DNA from: Euglena gracilis
Taxonomy: Eukaryota > Euglenida > Euglenophyceae > Euglenales
Assembly: GCA_039621445.1 (NCBI GenBank)
Contig: CP154955.1
Span: forward strand, 29,147,471 to 29,211,470
Reading direction: 5' to 3'
Length of the DNA: 64,000 bases
In this document: piece by piece, positions 36,855 through 48,252 of the stretch
Numbering within the stretch: position 1 is the stretch's first letter
How the letters are laid out: the number at the start of each line of letters is the position of its first letter
Program-made: the position numbers and the translations under genes
Notes under the pieces: generated by a model
Told to the model about the DNA's origin: nothing
What the model saw: the letters and a program-made list of their open reading frames with translations, nothing else
Database searches by the model: none

Positions 36855-37045
36855 GGGCCACCGGGCCGCCGGGCCGCCGGGCCGCCGGGCCGCCGGGCCG
36901 CCGGCCGGGCCGCCGGGCCGCCGGGCCGCCGAGCTGCCGGGCCGCCGGGCCGCCGGGCCGCCAGGCCGCCGGCCGGGCCGCCGGGCCGCCGGGCCGCCGG
37001 GCCGCCGGGCCGCCGGGCTGCCGGGCCGTCGGGCCGCCGGGCCGG
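36855..37045. repeat. 8-bp GC minisatellite, copy B
   Basis: It is the counterpart of 17370-17560, with the same order of variant units. Confidence 0.95.
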
Positions 37046-37099
37046 GGTCAATGAAGGGGTGGGGGCGCGCTTTTAAAGAGCTCAGCACTATTCAAAACC

Positions 37100-39800
37100 T
37101 GGTCAAATAAGGGGGGGGGGTCGAAAATTTGGCTTTGCGAGAGGGCAAAAAAAATTTTCGGCGCCTTCGGCGCCTAAAAAAATTTCCTCCCCGGACCCAA
37201 ATGCTCAATTAAGTGGGGGGGTCAAATAAGGGGGGGGGGTAACGTGTTTGTTATCCACAAGAAATTTTGCAGAACCACAAAACGTTCACAATCACCTCAA
37301 TTTTTATCGAAGAAAAGCAAAGGTTTTTACCCCGTGCCACCCGCAGGGCAGCGAAACGGTGGCCATTTTTTCTGTAAAGAAAGGTGAAATGGTCACATGA
37401 AATTCTTTTTAAGATTGGACCCCTGGGGAGCGTGGGTGCGCCGGACTTGGGGATGGGTCGAGCGTGCCTCCATTTTCTCCAGGTTTTCCTCCATTTTTTA
37501 AAAAAAGTCATCCCAAACCCAAAGACCAATGTGGGCTGGGGACAAGGGAGCTAAAATGTTAAATGCCCGAAGGGCAGCTAGACGGTAATGGTCTTCCTTC
37601 CAACAAAATGTTAAAATAGACCTAAAATATATATAGAAAAGGCGTGAAGGGCAGAACTGGCGTCTATGATGCCGTGTTCACGACGGAACCGGCGTCCCTC
37701 ACCGCTTTTTTGCAACAAAAGTTGTGTGTTGTCCAAGAGTCAGGGGGAGATCGGGGGTGGGGACTGCGGCACCGAAAGCGCTATGGTCACCCCCGATCCT
37801 CCCTAACACCTTGGAGGCACAGGTGTAGAAGTGGGGGGTCGGGGGGGGCGGCCGCCCCCCCCGAGATTTTGGAAAGAAAGAATTTTTTTTTGAAAAGTGT
37901 GTGATTTTCTCACCACATTCTTTGTGCTTTTTCAATTTATTGCATTAAAAGCTCAACTTTCATTGAACCTTTTGGTGTTATTGCTGTTGGAGGTCACTAC
38001 CGTCTCGCCGCCCTTCGGGCGGCCAAACAAGTCCAAAACTCATGGGTCGGAGGGCGAAATTCTTCTTTTTTCAATTGTTTGTGAGTATCTCGCTACCGTC
38101 TCGCCGCCCTTCGGGCGGCAACAGGAAACACATACACCTTGACTTGGCCTCGAAATTCGAAATTTTAAACAGCACACCATTTCTGTTGCAAATTTGGCTT
38201 TTTTGGGGGAAGCCTTTGGGGAAAATGCATTACCGTCCAGCCGCCCTTCGGGCGGCAATACGTTTTTTTTTTGTTCCATGCAAAACAGCTCGTCGGGGGC
38301 GGGTTTTGGGAGGGAACTCTCATTACCGTCTCTTTTTCCGCATTTTGCACTCCTTTTGAAATCCCTTTTTTTGAAATCTCAAAACACAAAAGGCATCACC
38401 GTCTCCTGCCGCCCGTTGGGCGGCTTATGTCGAAATTGTGGTGGATTGTGCCATGATGTCAAAAATTGCCACATTTTGTGTCACATTCAATGCCATCTTT
38501 CAAAAAAGCGCTGCCGTCTTGCCGCCCTTCGGGCGGCGAAAAAAAAACAATGGTTACATTAGGCATTTGTCAAGGATCTCCCCCCCCCGAGATTACTTCC
38601 ACACCCCTGCAAAACAAGTCCAGAACTCATGGGTCGGAGGGGGCGGAAATCTTTCTTTTTTCAATTTGGGTTGTTGTTTGTGAACTTTTCCACTGCCTTT
38701 TCGCCGCCCTTCAGGTGGTAACAAGAAACACATGTATGTTGACTTGGCTTTTTTTTTCAAAATTGAAAGCAAGGCTTTTTTTTGACAAGTTTTGCTCTTT
38801 TTGGGGAACCTTTTTGGGAAAATGCATTACCGTCCAGCCGCCCTTCGGGCGGCAACTCTTTTTTTTTGTTCATCACCTTCCCTTGCGTTGGGCTTGAAAG
38901 CTTCCAAATTGTGATGGATTTGTGCCAAAAATTCCCACGTTTTTTGTCACGTTCAATGCCAAAAAGCGCTACCGTCTCGCCGCCCTTCGGGCGGCAAAAA
39001 ACAACAACAATGTTGTATTGGGCCTTGTCAAGGATCTCGCCCCCCCCCCCCGAGATAAAATTACTTCTACACCCCTGCTTGGAGGTTGGACAGGGGTGGG
39101 GGGGGGGCTGAGTGAGGAGGGGAGGGGCACCTTCGGCCGGTGAACTTTACCGGTGAAGTTCATCAGTGGACTTTTTTGGACCGTTTTGGGGGTTTGCCGG
39201 TAAATTTTTTTGTGCAAAGAATTGCTCCTTCTTGCAACAAAAACAAAAACTGCCTTATGTCCAAGAGTTAGGAGGAGCCCGGGGGCAGGACCACGGCGCC
39301 GAAGGCACCGAGACTTTACATAAAATTTCATAAAAAGTTGCAAAGGGACATTTTTTGATTTTTTCGGTCAAAAAATGGCCTTTTGGTGAAGTTCACCGGA
39401 GAAGCCAAACCCCTAAAACCAAACTTGGGCACGTTTGAAACATGACACGTATGTTTGTCATCTCCCAAAATGCTGTTAATAAAGGAAATTTTGCCTATTT
39501 GCCGTTGGTCCTTGAATGTTGTTGGTTCTTGAAACTTCCCCAGGGGCCTGCCATTATGTCAAACAAAAAACATTTTTGTCTTGAAAGTTTCATGCCCCCT
39601 CCCAAACCCCCTCCCAAACCTTGTGATGCTGCCCGAAGGGCAGCCAGACGGTTGCGGTTTTCCCTTCAGAGATTGTGCAAAACTGGTGTGAAAATTGTAA
39701 TTTTCCTTTTCACTAATAAATTTGGACAAAACTTTGGTTCATAACTACAACACATTTTTGTGAAGTGAAAAAAAAATTTCTTCCCAAAATCTCGGGGGGG
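37100..39800. repeat. gene-poor centre of copy B with GC hairpins
   Basis: It is the counterpart of 17630-20320 and has the same hairpin series. It differs near 38285-38305, where copy B reads 'cagctcgtcgggggcgggt' in place of copy A's 'catctcgtctttttcttgt'. No gene is recognised. Confidence 0.7.
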
Positions 39801-42800
39801 GGCGCCCCCCCCCCCCCGACCAGGGGAGCTGAGCTCTTTGGGAGACCACCCCGGCCCGGCCCGGGAAAAACGCTAATTTTCGGCTCCAAAACAGTTTTTC
39901 TGGGTCAGGGAGGCCAAAAAACATCGTTTTGGGGCCAAAATTTTTTTTCGATTTTTTTCGACTTTTTTGACCGGTTTTGACCCAAAGTCATGGGTTGGTG
40001 GCCCAAAACGGGGCGCTGGCGGGTCGCAAAACGCTCATTTTCGGCTCAAAAACAGTTTTTCCGGGTCCGGGAGGCCAAAAAACAGTGTTTTACGCAAAAA
40101 AAAAATTTTTTTCGATTTTTTCGACTTTTTTGACCTGATTTTGACCAAAAATCAATGGGTTGGTGGCCCAAAACGGGGCGCTGGCGGGTCGAAAAACGCT
40201 CATTTTTGGCTCGAAAACACTTTTTTCGGGTCCGGGAGGTCAAAAATCATGGTTTTGGGCAAAAAAATTTTTTCGAATTTTTTCGACTTTTTGACCCAAA
40301 AATGGCCAAGTCCACCGGCCAGGGGGCGGGCGGGCCCCAGCCAGGTGGGGGGGGCATGGGGGGGGGGGGTCCGGGTCGGAAAATTTTTTTCGCTCAAAAA
40401 CACTTTTTTTGATGTTCTGAAGTGAAAAAAAGTGTTTTTGAGCGAAAAAAAATTTTTCAACATTTTGGGTCCCGACCTGCCACCCGACCCCCCCTCGCCC
40501 AGCCGCCCTGACGGCGCCGGTGGGGTCCCCGAATACCCAAAACTGGCCCAAAATCGCACAATCAGGCCCCGGGAACCCCAAAAAACGGTCAAACCCCCCC
40601 CCTAAACCTAATGATTGACCCCCTGGTTTGGGTTCCAACTCCTCGTCTAGCCCGAGATACGGCCAATTTACGGTTTCGGGCCCCGAAATGGCCAGAACTG
40701 GCAAAACTGGCCCAAAACCCCCAAAACGGCCCTATCTCGGGCTAGGCGAGGAGTTGTCCCAAACCGCGCATACCGATCGATAGGGCGTTCCAAGGTCGTC
40801 AAATGAGGTCGCCATCACTTTTCCTCAACTCCGCAGCGTTTTCGAGATATTTTGAATTTTTCGATTTTTGACCCCCAGCCCGGCCGCCCTCGAACCCCTG
40901 CAGGGGTCCCCGAATACCCAAAACTGGCCCAAAATCGCACAACCAGGCCCCGGGAACCCCAAAAAACGGTCAAAACCCCCCCCTAAACCTAATGATTGAC
41001 CCCCTGGTTTTGGTTCCAACTCCTCGTCTAGTCCGAGATACGGCCAATTTACGGTTTCGGGCCCCGAACGGGCCCGAAATGGCCAAAACTGGCAAAACTG
41101 GCCCAAAACCCCAAAATGGCCATATCTCGGGCTAGGCGAGGAGTTGGCCCAAACCGCGCATACCGATCGATCGGGCGTCCCAAAATTGTGGAAGGACGTC
41201 CTGTTTAATTTTTCTCAACTCCGCGGGGTTTTCGAGATATTTCGAATTTTTCGATTTTTTGACCCCAAAATGACCCTGCAATTTCCCCGGAAAAAAAAAC
41301 GGTACACAACTTTTTTGCTCGGCCTATATCTCCGGACTGGCGGGGAGTTACAGGTAACCCAAGTGCTCTGGAGAAACTAGGGACCCTCTCCTAACCTATA
41401 GGCTATTCACTTTGGGGGCCCGGAAATCCAATCACATCGATAATCCTCGGGGGCCATTGCCTACCCAGGGGGGGGGGGTGGGGGGGCGGGGGGGGGGGGG
41501 GGGAGGGGGGGGGCGGGGGGGGGTCGGACCCCCCCGTCGCCGGGGTGGTAAGCTTCGCTCTTACTCTAAAGAGATAAGAGCTCGGCGGCCAGGGTGTGAC
41601 GTAGAGCTGAGGTCTTTGTGGAGACCACCCCCGCTCGGCGTCCCCGGCCAAGGAGGAGGACCAAGGGGAAAGGAGGAAAGGAAGCGATAGGTCCAAGAAA
41701 AGAGCGTAAAGGAGGAAGGAAAGGATCGGAGGAGAATGGAGGAACGGATCACGGAAAAGGAAGGAAGGACGGAAAGGAGGACAAGGAAAGGAAGGATGAG
41801 ACCACCCCCCCGGACCGGCCAAAAACGTATTTCGGCTTCAAAACAGAAAAAATAAAAAGAAAAAAAACCCGGGACATTTTCGGCAAAAACCAAAAACAAA
41901 CAATTTTTTTCGCTTTTTTGGGTTTTGAAGAAAAAAAATTTTTCCAAAATTTTTTTCATTTTTTCGACTTTTTTGACCCGGGTTTTTGTGACCCCAAAAG
42001 TCATGGGTTGGTTGGCACCAAAACGGGGCTGGCCTGCGGGTCGAAAAAACGCTAATTTTCGGCGAGCCTCAAAAACAGGTTTTCCGGGGTCCGGGGGGGG
42101 GCCGGCCAAAAAAAAAACCACAAAAAAAAAAAAAAAAAACAAAAAAACAGCGTTTCGGGCAAAAAATTTTTTTTTGATTTTTTTCGAGTTTTTTTGACCC
42201 AAAGTCAATGGGTTGGTGGACCAAAACGGGGCACTGACGGTCGAAAAACGCTCATTTTCAGCTCAAAAACAGTTTTTCCGGGTCCGGGAGGCCAAAAAAC
42301 ATCGTTTTGGGGCAAAAAAAAATTTTCGATTTTTTTCGACTTTTTTGGCTCGGTTTTGACCCATAGTCAATGGATTGGCGGCCCAAAACGGGGCGCTGGC
42401 GGTCGAAAAACGCTTATTTTCGGCTCAAACACAAGTTTTCCGGGTCCGGGAGGCCAAAAAACAAGCTTTCGGGGCAAAAAAAATTTTCAATTTTTTTGAC
42501 TTTTTTTGACCCGGGTTTGACCCAGAATCAATGGGTTGGCGGCCCATAATGGAGCGTTGGCGGGTCGAAAAACGTTCATTTTTGGCTCGAAAACACTTTT
42601 TTCGGGTCCGGGAGGTCAAAATTCATGGCTTTGGGCAAAAAAAATTTTTTCGATTTTTTTGGACTTTTTGACCCAAAAATGGCTAAGTCCACCGGCCAGG
42701 GGGGCGGGCCACAGCCATCAGGGGCATGGGGGGGGGGGAGGTCCGGGTCGGAAAATTTTTTTTCGCTCAAAAACACTTTTTTTGATGTTCTGAAGTGAAA

Positions 42801-45515
42801 AAAAGTGTTTTTGAGCGAAAAAAAATTTTTCAAAATTTTGGTACCCGACCTGCCTCCCGACCCCCCCTGCCTCCCAGCCGCCCTCGGACCCCAGCAAGCA
42901 TCCCCGAATACCCAAAAATAACCCAAAAACGCCCAACCCGACCCCAAGACCCCCCTCCCCCTCACCCCCCCACCACGCTCCCCCCCCCCCCCCCTAAACC
43001 TAATGATTGACCCCCTGGTTTGGGTTCCAACTCCCCGTCTAGCCCGAGATACGCCAATTTACGGTTTCGGGCCCCGAACGGGCCCGAAATGGCCAAAACT
43101 GGCAAAACTGGCCCAAAACCCCAAAACGGCCGTATCTCGAGCTAGGCGAGGAGTTGGCCCAAACCGCGCATACCGATCGATCGGGCGTCCCAAAGTTGTG
43201 GAAGGACGTCCTCTTTACTTTTTTGCAACTCCCCGGCGTTTTTGAGATATTTTGAAATTTTCGATTTTTTGACCCCAAAATGACCCTGCAATTTCCCCGG
43301 AAAAAAAAACGGTACACAACTTTTTTGCTCAGGCCATATCTCCGGACTGGCGGGGAGTTACGGGTAACCGAAGGGCTCTGGAGAAACTAGGGACCCTCTC
43401 CTAACCTATAGGCTATTCACTTTGGGGGCCCGAAAATCCAATCACATCGATAATCGGGGGGGGGGGGCGGGGGCGGGGGGGGTCCGACCCCCCCGTCGCC
43501 GGGGTGGTAAGCTCGCTCTTACTCTAAAGAGATAAGAGCTCAGCGACCAGGGTGTGACGTAGAGCTGAGCTCTTTGGGAGACCACCCCGGCCCGGACCCG
43601 GGGAAAAGGCTCATTTTCGGCTCAAAAACAGTTTTTCCGGGGTCAGGGAGGCCAAAAAACATGGTTTTGGGCGAATAATTTTTTTTCGATTTTTTTCGAC
43701 TTTTTTTACCGGTTTTGACCCGAAGTCATGGGTTGGTGGCCCAAAACGCCGCGCTGGCGGGTCGCAAAACGCTCATTTTCGGCTCAAAAACAGTTTTTCC
43801 GGGTCCGGGAGGCCAAAAAACGTCGTTTGGGGCAAAAAAATTTTTCGATTTTTTTCGACTTTTAGACACGGGTTTGACACAAAGTCAATGGGTTGGCGGC
43901 CCAAAACGGGGCGCAGGCGGGACGAAAAACGCTCATTTTGGCTCGAAAACACTTTTTTCGGGTCCGGGAGGTCAAAAAATCTGGTTTGGGCAAAAAAAAT
44001 TTTTTTGAATTTTTTCGACTTTTTGACCCAAAAATGGCTAAGTCCAGGCCAGGGGCCAGGGGGGGGGGGGGGCGGTCGGGTCGGAAAGGGGGGAGAACCC
44101 CCTCCCGGGCCCGGGGGCGGGGGCGCGTCGCTGGGTCGCGGCTTGCCCCGGGGGGCGGGGGGGGGGGCGGCGGGCGTTTTGGGGGCGGGGGGTAACTTCC
44201 GTTTGTTTGGGCAATTTTTTTTTTTTTGGGTTTTGGGGGGGGGGCCTGGCGCGGGGCGGGGGGGGCGGGGGGTCCGGGCGGGTCGGATTTTTTTTTCGCT
44301 CAAAAACACTTTTTTTGATGTTCTGAAGTGAAAAAAAGTGTTTTTGAGAGAAAAAATTTTTCCGAAATTTTGGGTTCCGACCTGCCACCCGAACACCCTC
44401 GCCCACCCGCCCTGACGGCGCCCGGTGGGGTCCCCGAATACCCAAAACTGGCCCAAAATCGCACAACCAGGCCCCGGGAACCCCAAAAAAACGGTCAAAA
44501 CCCCCCCTAAACCTAATGATTGACCCCCTGGTTTGTGTCCCAACTCCTCGTCTAGCCCGAGATACGGCCAATTTACGGTTTAGGGCCCCGAAATGGCCAG
44601 AACTGGCCAAACTGGCCCAAAACCCCCAAAACGACCATATCTCGGGCTAGGCGAGGAGTTGTCCCAAACCGCGCATACCGATCGATAGGGCGTTCCAAGG
44701 TCGTCAAATGAGGTCGCCATCACTTTTCCTCAACTCCGAAGCGTTTTCGAGATATTTTGAATTTTTCGATTTTTGGACCCCAGCCCGGCCGCCCTCGAAC
44801 CCCCGCAGGGGTCCCCGAACACCCAAAACTGGCCCAAAATGGCGCAACCAGACCCCGGGAACCCCAAAAAACGGTCAAACCCCCCCCTAAACCTAATGTT
44901 TGACCCCCTGGTTTGGGTTCCAACTCCCCGTCTAGCTCGAGATATGGGCAATTTACGGTTTCGGGCCCCGAACGGGCCCGAAACGGCCAAAACTGGCCAA
45001 ACTGGCCCAAAACCACAAAACGGCCGTATCTCGGGCTAGGCAGGGAGTTGGCCCGAACCGCGCATACCAATCGATCGGGCGTCCCAAAGTTGGGGAACGA
45101 CGTCCTCTTCACTTTTTCTCAACTCCGCGGCGTTTTCGAGATATTTTGAAATTTTCGATTTTTTGACCCCAAAATGACCCTGCAATTTCCCCGGAAAAAA
45201 AAACGGTAGACAACTTTTTTGCTCGGGCCATATCTCCGGACTGGCGGAGAGTTGCGGGTAACCGAAGGGCTCTGGAGGTACTAGGGATCGTCCCCTAACC
45301 TATAGGCCATTCACTTTGGGGGCCCGGAAATCCAGTCACATCGATAATCCTAGGGTTTCCGGACCTACCCAGGGGGGGGTGGGGGGGGGGGGGGGGGGGG
45401 GGGGGGGGCGGGGGGGCGGGGGGGGGCGGGGGGGGCGGGGGGGTCCGACCCCCCCTCCGGCCCCGGTGGTAAGCTTCGCTCTTACTCTAAAGAGATAAGA
45501 GCTCAGCGACCCCCC
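39800..45515 (-). repeat. higher-order satellite modules, inverted orientation (copy B)
   Basis: It is the counterpart of 20320-25975. Notable differences are a purine-rich stretch (41620-41800) in place of copy A's G-run cassette, an extra G/C-rich stretch of about 220 bp at 44055-44285 ('ccgggcccgggggcggggg') that copy A lacks at 24613-24650, and a rewritten C-rich stretch at 42940-42990. Confidence 0.8.
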
Positions 45516-46344
45516 CTTGTGGCACCCCTGGAAGGGATGTATTTTTGGCTTACCAGGAAATTCCAGGTGCATTTGCGCCTGGATCTTCTGAGAAATGGCC
45601 CTTTTTTGCCTAGTCCACGTGTTTCTCCAGGCGCAAATGCGCCTGGACAGTTGCCAAAACAAAAGGCCATTGGCAATGGTCAATTCAAATCCATGAACAG
45701 TACATTTTGTCGAGCTGCCATTGTCTCCCTGTGACTTTTTGCATACCGATTTTTCCTTGCATTTTTGTGTGGCAACTGATTGGAAACACGTTGACCAATT
45801 GGCAATTGGCCATGTTTGAGGTTTGAGGCGCATTTGCGGCTGGAACAATGGCATGAAAAAGTTTTGTTGAGGAAAGGAATTCAATCTCAAAGAACCACGT
45901 CTCAAACATACAATTTTTTTTTGCTCTTGTGTATGAATTATATTTATCCTCACTTGTCCTTTTGAAATTTCGATGTGATAGGGCTCCAAAAACATGACAG
46001 CATTTTTTTTGTGTTCATGTGCACTAATGTGTACGGGGGCGTTCCACAAAGTAGTCTGTTGAGTCAGTGAAGTAAGTGCTTGCATTCAAGACTCGTGACT
46101 GCATACTTCCGAGCTTGTTTTGAATGTTGTTTTACCTTTTTTTCATCTTTTCTTGGGACCACCAAATTGGCCTCTTTTTTTGAGTGCGTCCAGGCGCAAT
46201 TGCGCCTGGATTTGAGTGAGGCCCCATCCAACAACATAACTCATGTAAAGATCTCGTCTGATTGAAAAGAACATATTTCAGGCGCATTTGCGCCTGAACT
46301 ACCTATGTTGATCCTTTTTTGAACCTCATTTCCCCAAGTTCTTA

Positions 46345-46500
46345 ACTAATTCCGTAGAAATCATGGGGTTTTGTGACAAAAAGATTTCCAAGAATTTTGC
46401 TTTCTATGGTGAAGTTGTGGCGTTATTTGGGGGGCTTTGAAGATTGACATTTTGCAAAAGACCCTTTTTAGGGCTATTTTCTCAAGCCACAATTCCAGGT
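46345..46500. other. single-copy spacer after the duplication
   Basis: AT-rich sequence without recognisable genes, between the end of copy B and the 34-bp array. Confidence 0.6.
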
Positions 46501-46544
46501 GCAATTTGATTTTTTAGTGTCCAGTTACGGCCGTCTAAGCTTGT

Positions 46545-47724
46545 GCTTTGGGGGCCAAGCCCCTTGTGTTTCCAAGTCGTTTCGGGTGGCAAACCGCTTG
46601 TGTTTCCAAGTCCTTTGGATGGTCAAATCCCTTGTGTTTCCAAGACGTTTCGGGGACCAAATCCCTTTTGTTGCTCAACTGTTCAAGGGCCCCAAATTCA
46701 CAAAATATCTTTTGTTTCCAAATTGTTCTGGAGGGTCAAATCCCTTTTGTTTCTCAACTGTCCGAGGGCCCCAAAGTTACATAATCCCTTCTGCTTCCAA
46801 GACGTTTTGGGGGCCAAAGCCCTTTTGTTTCGAAGTCATTTCGGGTGGCAAATTGCTTGTGTTTCCAAGTCGTTTTGGGGGCCAAATCCCTTTTGTTTCC
46901 AAGTCGTTTCGGGTGGCAAATCGCTTCTGTTCCTCAACTGTCCGACGTCCCCAAAATAACAAAATCCCTTGTGTTTCCAAGACGTTTTAAGGGGCAAATC
47001 CCTTGTGTGTTCAAGTCACTTTGGGGGCCAAGCCCCTTGTGTTTCCAAATCGTTTTGGGGGGCAAATCGCTTGTGTTTCCAAGTCCTTTGGGGGGCCAAA
47101 TCCCTTGTGGGGGGTTGGTACACCCCTCCCCCCCCCCTCTCCGCGGGCCTCGCCACGCCATTTACCCCCCCCCCCTAGCTGGACCCCCTCGCCACTGGGG
47201 ATTTTCGCAATTTTTTGAAGGAAAATTTTGTTGGAAACCAGGTACACCCCTCCCCCCCCTGGTCGCCAACCCCCTCGCCACACCATTTACCACAACCATG
47301 GCGCCACCCCCTCGGCCATGACCATGCTTGACGAGTTGGCCATAGCCATGCCAAGACGTTTCGGGGGCCAAATCCCTTTTGTTGCTCAACTGTTCAGGGC
47401 CAAAATCACAAAATATCTTTTGTTTCCAAATCGTTCTGGGGGTCAAGTCCGTTTTGTTTTTCAACTGTCCGAGGGCCCCAAAGTAACAAAATCCCTTGTG
47501 CTTCCAAGACATTTTGGGGGCCAAATCCCTTTTGTTTCGAGGTCATTTCGGGTGGCAAATCCCTTTTGTTTCCAAGTCGTTTTGGGGGGCAAATCACTTT
47601 GGTTTCCAAGTCGTTTTGGGTGGCAAACCCCTTGGGTTTCCAAGTCGTTTGGGGGGCCAAATCCCTTTTGTTGCTCAACAGTCTGGGGGCCCCAAAATAG
47701 CAAATTCCCTTGTGTTTCCAAGAC
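46545..47724 (+). repeat. 34-bp tandem array, left part
   Basis: Degenerate units of about 34 bp follow 'cccttgtgtttccaagtcg' plus 'ttttgggggccaaat', mixed with a longer variant containing 'gttgctcaactgtccgaggg'. The array is interrupted at about 47108-47350 by C-rich sequence holding two copies of 'ggtacacccctcccccc' and 'cgccac.ccatttacc'. It resumes and then stops at 47724, where the recombinase element begins. Confidence 0.9.
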
Positions 47725-47736
47725 GTTTTTATATAT

Positions 47737-47835
47737 AAATCAACAGACACTAACGATTTCAGCAGGGGCGCCGGGCCGCTCGCTTCGCTCGCACGGCCCG
47801 GCGCCCCTGCTGAAATTGTTAGTGTCTGTTGATTT
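47737..47835. repeat. 42-bp-arm hairpin at the recombinase element's left end
   Basis: Arms 47737-47778 and 47794-47835 are reverse complements with a single mismatch (G opposite T). They surround a 15-nt loop 'ctcgcttcgctcgca'. The inner half is very GC-rich (caggggcgccgggccg). It is the strongest inverted repeat of its size outside the satellites. Confidence 0.9.
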
Positions 47836-47923
47836 ACTAAAACCTATTTCGTCTGGGCCCGCACGCCTGTCTTGAAAATTCATTCGACCGATGCACCTGG
47901 CTTGAGTTTTGGCCAGTTTTGTC

Positions 47924-48000
47924 ATTTTTTTTCAAGAAAACGTACGCCGTCTTGGAAATTGTTTTACACAAACGGATCCCTGTCTTGGAAATCGTTTGCT
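47924..48000 (+). repeat. direct repeat, left copy
   Basis: About 75 bp starting 'gtcatttttttt', then 'caagaaaacgtacgccgtc' and 'ttggaaat.gttttacac', is repeated at 50658-50730 in the same orientation. It lies upstream of the recombinase gene, and the second copy lies at its 3' end. Confidence 0.8.
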
Positions 48001-48252
48001 CTTTAATGATAGTAATACTATACCTTTTTGATTATCCCCCCCCCCCACGGAGCCGGAAACCAGGGGGGGGGAAATAATCGCCCGGGTCCCCCGCTGCAGG
48101 TACTTTTGTTATGCCCGTGAAGCCAAGTATGAAGGCTGTGAACAAGAAGCGAGGCACATCTGGTGCCCGCAATGTAGGTCAGCGGAACAGTGGAAAGTAT
48201 TGTATGCACAATGCTGGGTTTGTCGCCGCCATCTTGAAAGATTACAAGGAAC

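Larger units (their letters stand above)
26809..46344. repeat. large direct tandem duplication, copy B (~19.5 kb)
   Basis: It repeats copy A in order and orientation. Homology begins at 'taatttgcccatatctcgg' and ends at 'ccccaagttctta' (46344), after which single-copy sequence 'actaattccgtag' follows. Sequence at 26870-27200 differs from copy A by many single-base insertions, mainly in homopolymers, while the sequence beyond 27240 is almost identical. Confidence 0.9.
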
